A stretch of DNA of 64,000 nt, taken from assembly GCF_900188315.1 (NCBI RefSeq), contig NZ_LT897781.1:3782001-3846000 (forward strand), written 5' to 3'. This document shows, one piece after another, positions 46,309 to 52,751 of this stretch. Position 1 is the stretch's first letter. The number at the start of each line of letters is the position of its first letter. Source of the stretch: Marinobacter sp. es.042. GTDB lineage: Bacteria > Pseudomonadota > Gammaproteobacteria > Pseudomonadales > Oleiphilaceae. Under the pieces are notes generated by a model. It was not told the DNA's origin, ran no database searches, and saw only the letters and a list, made by a program, of their open reading frames with translations. The translations under genes and the position numbers were made by a program.

Positions 46309-47798
46309 TACATAAGAAGAAAGAGTTCTCTCACGATGCATTCAATAGACTCAATTATGCTGCTGGTGGCAAAGGGCACGAACATAAAATAAACGGTCTG
46401 GTTTTTGTCCAAGGAACCATGACATCCGAGCTGAAGTTTATTGAATCGGACCTGCCAGAACAACATGAGCCTGTGCGGGGTGATACCTCTACCGTTCCTT
46501 CAGGTGTGAGCGGCAATGTGGAGAAATGTGGTTCGTCGGAAGGGATTGTAGGCGTGGATTTCTCGGACCTTCAAAACGAATTTGAGGCTGTTGCGGGCAT
46601 GCATTGCGGGAAAGGAGAAAAGCTTTTTGGCCACTACGTCATCAGCCTTGCGGAAGGGGAGAGTCTGACATCTGATGAATGGGGTCGAGCCATGCGGGAA
46701 TATCTGTCTGTCATGGGATATGACGAGACAACAAAGTTTTGCGGCTTCAAACACGCTGATTCTAAATGTGAGCATCTGCATATCCTGACTTGCCGGGTCC
46801 AACTCAAACCGGGAGGGCCGCTGGTTGACGACTCGAATGATTATGAGAAGGGCATGCAAGCGATGAGAGTGCTTGAACGTAAGCTTGGGCTAAAGGTCGT
46901 TCCAAATCCTCATGAAACTTGGGGAGTCGACTGGAATAAAAGCGACTTCAAACACTGGGGAGGATCTCGCGAAAAAGTAAACGAGGCTGAGAATTCGGGG
47001 CGGAGAAGCGATTGGGCGTCTGTAATCAGGGGGCGCATGGCAAAAATCTTGGAAAAGAATAAGCCACGCAATATGACGGAGTTTGCCCAGGCGACGAAAG
47101 CGTCTGGTATCAGTATTAAAATCCGAACCAACAGAAATGATGAGCCCGAGGGCATAAGCTATAGCGTTGAAGGCTCAGGAGTCTGGATTGCGGGCTCAAA
47201 AGTTAAGGCTGCAAGACTGACTTGGCAGAACCTCATTAAAAGAGAAGGTATCAGCTACGATCCTCACAAGCACAATCTTTCCCTTGGCCTTGCTCCGAGG
47301 CCTGAAACGTTGGTTCGTGTGGATGCTTTTCAGGTTTTGAATAAACGGCAGGCCTATGTTATCGAGCGCACGAAACTGCCGGTTCGTCTCTACCGCCACG
47401 GAGATAGGTATTATGCCGGGTTTGGCTTCGAGCAATTACTGAAAACAGGAAAGGAAAGATACGAAGAGATGATCCGTGACCAGCTAATTCAGCTCGTCCT
47501 CTATATACTGGAGCTGCTGTTTGGGTGTAGGCAGGGGAGGGCTGGTGAGCCTTTACTGACAAACGATATGGATATTCCCAGTGGCCTGGAGGTCGTAAAA
47601 GATGATGTTGGGGATGAGGCTTGGCTGATTCAGCTAGCCGATGATAAGAGGTCTTCACCGAAGGTGAGGAATGAGCTTGGCGAAAATTTGTCTGAGGAGA
47701 TTTTGAAGATTCACGAAGAGTGGGTCAGCCCAAGAACGGAGCGAACCAGGTCGAAGGATAACGACCAGGAATACGAGTCCACGTACCTTCCTCAGTAA
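46305..47798 (+). CDS. MOB-P-type relaxase
   Basis: A 497-residue relaxase. Motif III is clear: GFKHADSKCEHLHILTCRV (about residues 146-164), the His cluster that binds the metal, with the upstream HYVISLAEGESLT strand. The nucleophilic Tyr is probably in FNRLNYAAGG near the N terminus, though this region is less standard. The C-terminal 300 residues include REGISYDPHKHNLSLGL and another domain, not recognised. It is coupled to mobC by a four-base overlap (ATGA) and cuts oriT for transfer through a helper secretion system. No TraG-type coupling protein is present. Confidence 0.83.
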   Translation: MIHKKKEFSHDAFNRLNYAAGGKGHEHKINGLVFVQGTMTSELKFIESDLPEQHEPVRGDTSTVPSGVSGNVEKCGSSEGIVGVDFSDLQNEFEAVAGMHCGKGEKLFGHYVISLAEGESLTSDEWGRAMREYLSVMGYDETTKFCGFKHADSKCEHLHILTCRVQLKPGGPLVDDSNDYEKGMQAMRVLERKLGLKVVPNPHETWGVDWNKSDFKHWGGSREKVNEAENSGRRSDWASVIRGRMAKILEKNKPRNMTEFAQATKASGISIKIRTNRNDEPEGISYSVEGSGVWIAGSKVKAARLTWQNLIKREGISYDPHKHNLSLGLAPRPETLVRVDAFQVLNKRQAYVIERTKLPVRLYRHGDRYYAGFGFEQLLKTGKERYEEMIRDQLIQLVLYILELLFGCRQGRAGEPLLTNDMDIPSGLEVVKDDVGDEAWLIQLADDKRSSPKVRNELGENLSEEILKIHEEWVSPRTERTRSKDNDQEYESTYLPQ

Positions 47799-47971
47799 CC
47801 TTTTCCAACTATCTTTGTGCCGTGTGATGGCGTGTTTTGTAAGCGTCCGCCCATCACACCTTGTCAGGTACAGGCGGTTCCAATATCGGTACGCAAAGTG
47901 TTACGAATTTTCGTACAGTCGCAAGTTACCCAAGAAAAACCAGCCCGCAGAGTGGCTTTAAATGGCACTTC

Positions 47972-48115
47972 TTATCCGCAGCGTTTGATAACGATGACGC
48001 CGTTTTCGATCGACAACTCGACCTCGGCTCCGATTTCTAGCTCTGCCCGATTCAGAATTTCAGGCGGGATCACAATTAATAATTCATCACCATCGGCTTC
48101 AACTGTTGTCTGCAT
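47972..48115 (-). CDS. AbrB/MazE-like small antitoxin-type protein
   Basis: A 47-residue protein in the swapped-hairpin AbrB family. It has the typical strands LLIVIPPEILNRAELEIGAEVELSIENGVIVIKR, where IPPEILNRAELEIGAEVEL is the DNA-binding core. GAGGAGGAGG stands directly before the ATG. Its start lies within the out-of-frame end of the transposase fragment. No toxin gene is next to it, so it is either a solitary antitoxin or a transcription factor carried as cargo by the IS66-derived element. Confidence 0.75.
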   Translation of the reverse strand: MQTTVEADGDELLIVIPPEILNRAELEIGAEVELSIENGVIVIKRCG

Positions 48116-48233
48116 GCCTCCTCCTCGAATCCGCTTTTTCGGCCTGGCTCTTCTTGTCAGGTATAGTCTGCTTCCAGTTAAGGGGCAACAACTCGTCGAT
48201 GGCGTTGTTCTTCTGCGTCGGCAAGCGCCTGGC
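48099..48233 (-). pseudogene. C-terminal fragment of an IS66 transposase (tnpC)
   Basis: Forty-four codons after an in-frame stop read RRLPTQKNNAIDELLPLNWK and a charged tail. The IDELLP-x-NW motif is the conserved end of IS66 TnpC (IS66 C domain). The rest of tnpC and the tnpA and tnpB genes are missing. The last 17 bases overlap the start of the AbrB-like gene. Confidence 0.7.
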
Positions 48234-48259
48234 TTAAGATGGGATTACCAGCCGCTTAC

Positions 48260-48761
48260 CGTGCTTTTATCCCTCAGCTGAAGAGTTACCGTGCTCCGTA
48301 TCACGTGCTTCTGAGGTGTCGTTGTACATGAAGAGAAGTCTGACGCCCCGATTAAAGAGGGGGGTGGATAGGCTACTTGTCATAATCTGCAACCTAAAAA
48401 GATTGAAAAAAATAATTAAAACAGAAAGTTATGGACTTTTATCGGTGTAGCGATATACTTGAATTCAAGGCTGAGGGATATGATTTACCCAGTCTTCATT
48501 TACCGCCCTGTGGGCGGTTTGGAAAGATCAAATCGGGCGTTGAAGGTTACATACTTCTGTTTCGATTTTTATTTTTGACCGCCTAGTGGGCGGCTTTGAA
48601 AAACCATCTCTGATTTTGAATGCTACATCATTTCAATGTCAGTTGATGTTGTTAACCGCCCAGTGGGCGGCTTCGCTCAAGGATGAGCGCTCCCCTGCAA
48701 GCACTTTTTGCAAAAAGAGGTGAGTGCCCGCGTAATTCCCGCCGCAGCGAACGAGCAATCG
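48260..48761. other. Gap after the IS66 remnant, with CRISPR-like repeats
   Basis: About 500 bases without a supported gene. The first 230 bases are AT-rich and show nothing recognisable. The second part holds three hairpin repeats described separately. The gap ends at the Phd-like gene, and its promoter should lie here. Confidence 0.5.
48498..48678 (+). CRISPR. Three type I-F-like repeats at 76-77 bp period
   Basis: Repeats at 48498-48525, 48574-48601 and 48651-48678. Each has a 5-bp stem CCGCC/GGCGG around a 5-base loop (CTGTG, TAGTG, CAGTG) and an 8-base tail (TTTGGAAA, CTTTGAAA, CTTCGCTC). The canonical type I-F repeat has the same layout, CTGCC-5-GGCAG then CTAAGAAA, cut by Cas6f. The spacers are 48 and 49 bases instead of the usual 32, and no cas genes are in the window. 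They could be a degenerate array, solitary repeat units acting as RNA anti-CRISPR, or unrelated hairpins. Confidence 0.5.
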
Positions 48762-49013
48762 ATGGTGAAACCGTTAGTCGACCAAGAAATAAGCATCAGC
48801 GAGTTCCGGCGAAGTCCCACCAGACATTTTGAAAACTCCCCTGTGGCTGTGCTATCACGTGGTCGACCGAGAGGCTACCTCCTCAGCGTGGACCATTTTG
48901 AAGTGATGCTTGCGGCTATTGCCGAGTGCGAGGATCCTGTAAAGCTTAAGGAAAAACTCGGTCTTTCTGACGCTTGGTTGGATAAGATTGTTACAAAGGA
49001 CGGTGAGTCCTAG
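48762..49013 (+). CDS. Phd/YefM-like antitoxin without adjacent toxin
   Basis: An 83-residue protein. Residues 9-46 match the Phd/YefM DNA-binding domain: ISISEFRRSPTRHFENSPVAVLSRGRPRGYLLSVDHFE. The C-terminal part (LKEKLGLSDAWLDKI) would be the toxin-binding segment. The ATG at 48762 was chosen; GTG 48720 in frame is also possible and has an AGAG before it. No RelE, YoeB or Doc gene follows in the 90 bases to the Vsr gene, so it appears solitary. It may guard against toxins of related elements or regulate the neighbouring region. Confidence 0.75.
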   Translation: MVKPLVDQEISISEFRRSPTRHFENSPVAVLSRGRPRGYLLSVDHFEVMLAAIAECEDPVKLKEKLGLSDAWLDKIVTKDGES

Positions 49014-49103
49014 TACATTGAAGTTGAATGGATTTCAGGGCAGTAGCAGGGGGCATGGTCAGAAACAGCCTTATTGTGGTGGGAGTGCACGAGATTCCGG
49101 ATC

Positions 49104-49553
49104 TCATTCGTAAATTTCTGCGAAAAGAGCTTCGCTTTTCAGCCATTCGAATAGTTCCACCAGCTTCTCAGACTGTGTCTGACTCGATTTTCCTCTGATC
49201 GAGCACTCCCAGACAATGCATACCCTCCATCCCAAGTCGGCCAGTTGCGCTTGGTTTCGTTGGTCTCTGTTTATATTCGCATTGATTTTTTCCTTCCAAA
49301 ACTCCTCACGGGTCTTTGGCCATTTGAAGAGGGAGCAGCCGTGGCCATGCCAAAAGCAGCCGTTGACAAATATGGCTGCTCGATACTTTGGTAGAACAAT
49401 ATCCGGTTTTCCAGGAAGGTTCTTTCTATGCAGCCTGAATCGATATCCTTCTTGGTGTAGAGCGGACCGCACCATAATCTCAGGTTTCGTATTTTTCCCT
49501 TTGATTTTCGACATCATTCTGGAGCGGGTAGCTGAGTCGACGATGTCAGTCAT
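49104..49553 (-). CDS. vsr: Very short patch repair endonuclease
   Basis: A 149-residue Vsr endonuclease. It nicks next to T:G mismatches that arise when 5-methylcytosine is deaminated, which protects the recognition sites of a cytosine-5 methylase. The catalytic Asp51 is in LPGKPDIVLPKYRAAIFVNGCFWHGHGC; zinc ligands and the conserved WKEKI follow. N-terminal DSATRSRMMSKIKGKNTKPE is the Vsr signature. It is divergent from the methylase gene, 68 bases apart. The pairing is typical. Confidence 0.92.
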   Translation of the reverse strand: MTDIVDSATRSRMMSKIKGKNTKPEIMVRSALHQEGYRFRLHRKNLPGKPDIVLPKYRAAIFVNGCFWHGHGCSLFKWPKTREEFWKEKINANINRDQRNQAQLADLGWRVCIVWECSIRGKSSQTQSEKLVELFEWLKSEALFAEIYE

Positions 49554-49621
49554 GAAGCACCCCTGGTTTTGTTGGGCGGTGGTGGTATCCTAACCGCTTT
49601 ACTTCGGAAAATTGGGTCGAA

Positions 49622-51187
49622 ATGAGTTCTAACATATTGATAGTTGACCTTTTTGCTGGGCCGGGCGGGCTTGGAGAAGGATTCTCATCGTTTGCTGATT
49701 CCGGGCATCGACCCTTCAAGCTCGCAGCCTCGGTTGAGCGAGACGCCAGTGCGCATAAAACGCTAACGCTTCGAGCTTTTTTTCGCCAGTTCGATCGGGC
49801 TCCCGAGGAATACTATGACTACGTGAGGTCTGGGAATCCGGAGCTTAGACAGGAACTGTTCAGCCAATTCAAGGCTGAAAGCGAGGCGGCAGAAGCTGAG
49901 ACTTTGGGTGGTCCCAGGACGCTGGGTGACGAAAAACATCACAAAGAAATCGTACGCAGAGTAAAAAGGGCCACTCGTGACCATGATGGGGCGAAGGTCG
50001 TTATTGGCGGCCCTCCCTGTCAGGCATACAGTGTTGTAGGGAGAGCCCGCAACAAGGGTATAGATGGCTATACCCCTGAGACTGACGGAAGACATTTTCT
50101 GTACAAGGAGTATCTTGAGATCCTGGATGAGGTGCAGCCGGAAGTTTTTGTTATGGAAAACGTTCGCGGCATCCTCAGTGCAAAAATCCACGGAAAGCTG
50201 ATCTTCGATGCCATACTCAAGGATTTGAAAAATCCCGGGAAAGTCGTTGGCGACTTACAAGGTTCTGAGTATGAGATCTTTTCTCTTGTCGCGCCCCTTC
50301 CTGAGGCAGACGCTCTTGGTGACCGTTCGTACTCCTCAAGCGCTGACTATCTCATAAGGGCCGAGGAATATGGGGTGCCTCAAACCCGGCATCGAGTAAT
50401 TCTTCTGGGTGTTCGCAGAGATGTTCTGAAGAGGCAGTCGCCGTCTGTAGTGCTGCCGGAGGTTGGGCCAGGTCTCACAACTCAAGATGCCATTGGAGAC
50501 CTTCCGCAGCTGCGGAGCGGCCTTACGAAAGTGGCCAATACGTTCGACGCCTGGCGTGAGAACCTGCGACAGGCAGCTGAAGCAGTCCGCCGTGAGTTGC
50601 TGGCAAAAGGGTATGACTTACCCGAAGGGTTTCCATTGAATGGAGCTGCGTCCTCGGAGCTTTCTCAAGGCGGAAATTTCGTAAGCTCTACAAGTAAGGA
50701 TACAGGGCTTATCGAAAGCAATCCGTTAGCAAATTGGTTTTCAGATCCACGCCTGCACGGATGTCTTAACCACAATGCACGTAGTCATATGCCGGCAGAT
50801 ATTTTTCGTTATCTGTTTGCCAGCTCATTCGCGATGCTGAATTCAGGTGCTTCACCAACAGCAAAGGATTTTCCGGAATCGCTCGTTCCGGCCCACAGGA
50901 ACTGGAAGTCGGGGCATTTTGTAGACCGGTTCAAGGTCCAGGCTCGAACGCGCACCCCCAGCACCGTAACCAGTCACATAGCAAAGGATGGTCACTACTT
51001 CATCCATTATGACCCTTCGCAGTGTCGAAGCCTCACAGTACGAGAAGCTGCAAGAATCCAGACATTTCCAGACAATTATTACTTTGAGGGGAACCGGACT
51101 GAGCAATATGTTCAAGTCGGTAACGCTGTGCCGCCCTTGCTGGCGAGAAAAATTGCGGGTGTTGTCTATGATTTGCTGAGGTCCTGA
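49622..51187 (+). CDS. DNA (cytosine-5) methyltransferase
   Basis: A 521-residue modification methylase. Motifs in order: FAGPGGLGEGF (motif I, residues 10-20), the catalytic GGPPCQAYSVVGRAR (motif IV, Cys about 135), FVMENVRGIL (motif VI, about 176-185), QTRHRVILLG (motif VIII, about 257-266) and the C-terminal YVQVGNAVPP (motif X). The target recognition domain lies between about residues 270 and 460. It probably protects host DNA from the nuclease of the downstream operon, which starts 85 bases later on the same strand. Sequence specificity cannot be read. Confidence 0.92.
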   Translation: MSSNILIVDLFAGPGGLGEGFSSFADSGHRPFKLAASVERDASAHKTLTLRAFFRQFDRAPEEYYDYVRSGNPELRQELFSQFKAESEAAEAETLGGPRTLGDEKHHKEIVRRVKRATRDHDGAKVVIGGPPCQAYSVVGRARNKGIDGYTPETDGRHFLYKEYLEILDEVQPEVFVMENVRGILSAKIHGKLIFDAILKDLKNPGKVVGDLQGSEYEIFSLVAPLPEADALGDRSYSSSADYLIRAEEYGVPQTRHRVILLGVRRDVLKRQSPSVVLPEVGPGLTTQDAIGDLPQLRSGLTKVANTFDAWRENLRQAAEAVRRELLAKGYDLPEGFPLNGAASSELSQGGNFVSSTSKDTGLIESNPLANWFSDPRLHGCLNHNARSHMPADIFRYLFASSFAMLNSGASPTAKDFPESLVPAHRNWKSGHFVDRFKVQARTRTPSTVTSHIAKDGHYFIHYDPSQCRSLTVREAARIQTFPDNYYFEGNRTEQYVQVGNAVPPLLARKIAGVVYDLLRS

Positions 51188-51272
51188 CAGTTAGGTAGGG
51201 TGATAAGCAAATCGGGCGTTTCTTCAGTGCGAACAAAAGTGTTTTTAAGCGCCCAACTTGGAAGGCGGATAT

Positions 51273-52751
51273 ATGGATCGTATACCCTTAGCCCCGGAGG
51301 CTGGGCCTTTTCTGGATAGTTTGCGAAGCATTGGATATTCGCTGGATTCAGCAGTAGCAGATGTAATCGACAACTCGATTTCCGCTGGAGCCTCACAAAT
51401 AGACATCTTCGCTGATTGGGGCAACGGTTCTCCGAGGCTTGCGATTAAGGATGATGGGAAAGGGATGTCGCCTGGGGAGCTGGCAGATGCTATGCGGTTA
51501 GGTGGCCTGAGTTCGAAGGCCACTCGATCCAAGACAGACTTGGGTCGATTTGGGCTCGGTCTTAAAACGGCGTCTTTTTCTCAATGCAAAAACCTGTCAG
51601 TCATATCGCGTAATCATCCTGGGACTGAGTGGTATGGCCTAAGATGGAATCTGTCGCTGGTCGAGAAGGAAAACATCTGGGCGGTGGAGGTTTTACCAGA
51701 GGACCATTGCAAACAGATTCTGGAAGAAATCGACTACCTGTTTGAGGCTGGTACTGCTGTAGTTTGGGATGATTTGGATCGGGTCATGGATTCGACATCC
51801 GTCAATGCTCAGACGTTTTTTGAGAAGCGCATAGTAGAGGTTAAAGAGCATCTTGGTTTGACGTTTCATCGTTTTGTATCTGGCGACGAAGTGAAGCGTG
51901 TAAAGATGTCCGTAAATGATAATGCCGTTTCTCCAATGGATCCCTTCGGTGTCCGCCCACCCCAAGAGGCCCCTGCTTCCACGCTTCTTTCCGACGAACA
52001 ACTTCGAGTAAGTAACCACCGAATCAGGGTGAGAAGCTACCTCCTACCTCACCCCTCAAAGCTAAGTCATAGCCACTTGAACTCGATATCGAAGAATGGC
52101 GATTACCACTCGGGTCAAGGCCTGTACGTCTATCGTGCGGGACGGCTGATCCTCCACGGTGGATGGCAAAGGCTGATCAAGACATCAGAAGCAAACAAGC
52201 TGGCTCGGGTACAAGTTGATTTTGACAATGACTCTGACGAACTTTGGAGTCTCGACGTTAAGAAATCCCGAGTGGAGCTGCCCGCGACGCTTCGGGACCA
52301 GCTAAAACGTGTCGTTCGAAACGTGTGCCAGAAATCGAACTCGACGTTCACCAAGAGGGCCAGGATGCCCTCGCTGGATCTTCACCCGATATGGGAGCGG
52401 GTCTACGACCGGGATAGAAACCAGATTCGCTATCGAATTGACCGGCATCATTCATTAGTAAAGGGTTTGCTGGGAAAGTCAGCAAGGACGCCGGCTGAAG
52501 CAGCTTTGCTGTCTCTGATAGAGGAATCCTTGCCAGTCGAACTGATAAAAAACGACCTCTCCTCTGACGATATTAAAGTTGGCCATTCTGATGATGAGGC
52601 CGAGTTGCAGGAGATGGTCGCGAGTCTACTGAATGCCGGTATTGATGATGAGATCATTGCAAACTCGATCGCGAGCGATAGTAATTTTGGCTTCTCTTAT
52701 GAGGCGATCAAAAAATTAATTGGACGAGTCGAGAGCGGGGAACATGAGTAA
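51273..52751 (+). CDS. MORC/MutL-like GHKL ATPase of the defence operon
   Basis: A 492-residue ATPase with a GHKL fold: the N box in AVADVIDNSISAGASQI (about residues 32-48), the G1 box IKDDGKGM (about 64-71), LGGLSSKA and the G2 box LGRFGLGLKTASFSQ (about 96-110). The middle and C-terminal parts are MutL/MORC-like linker domains. The ATG at 51273 has AAGGCGG upstream. This type of ATPase occurs with Z1, AIPR and PD-(D/E)XK genes in systems described by Iyer, Abhiman and Aravind (2008). It overlaps the Z1 gene by eight bases, which makes a coupled operon. It should change conformation on ATP binding to clamp DNA. Confidence 0.83.
   Translation: MDRIPLAPEAGPFLDSLRSIGYSLDSAVADVIDNSISAGASQIDIFADWGNGSPRLAIKDDGKGMSPGELADAMRLGGLSSKATRSKTDLGRFGLGLKTASFSQCKNLSVISRNHPGTEWYGLRWNLSLVEKENIWAVEVLPEDHCKQILEEIDYLFEAGTAVVWDDLDRVMDSTSVNAQTFFEKRIVEVKEHLGLTFHRFVSGDEVKRVKMSVNDNAVSPMDPFGVRPPQEAPASTLLSDEQLRVSNHRIRVRSYLLPHPSKLSHSHLNSISKNGDYHSGQGLYVYRAGRLILHGGWQRLIKTSEANKLARVQVDFDNDSDELWSLDVKKSRVELPATLRDQLKRVVRNVCQKSNSTFTKRARMPSLDLHPIWERVYDRDRNQIRYRIDRHHSLVKGLLGKSARTPAEAALLSLIEESLPVELIKNDLSSDDIKVGHSDDEAELQEMVASLLNAGIDDEIIANSIASDSNFGFSYEAIKKLIGRVESGEHE

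Larger units (their letters stand above)
47839..48259 (-). mobile_element. IS66-derived miniature element (421 bp)
   Basis: The two ends read GTAAGCG inward (47839 on plus; 48259 on minus), the start expected for IS66-family ends, and weaker matches continue for about 25 bases. The flanks are CGTGTTTT (47831-47838) and CGTGCTTT (48260-48267), an 8-bp near-duplication with one mismatch; IS66 elements make 8-bp duplications. Inside there is only a 44-codon piece of the transposase C terminus and a small AbrB-like gene. It is therefore an internally deleted, non-autonomous copy. Confidence 0.7.

Noticed and set aside
48651..48678. Integron attC-like site suggested by GTTAACC
   Set aside because: The core does not satisfy GTTRRRY, there is no second core at a suitable distance and no integron integrase.
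48498..48678. Functional type I-F CRISPR array
   Set aside because: Spacers are 48-49 nt, repeats are degenerate and no cas genes are present; reported as CRISPR-like only.
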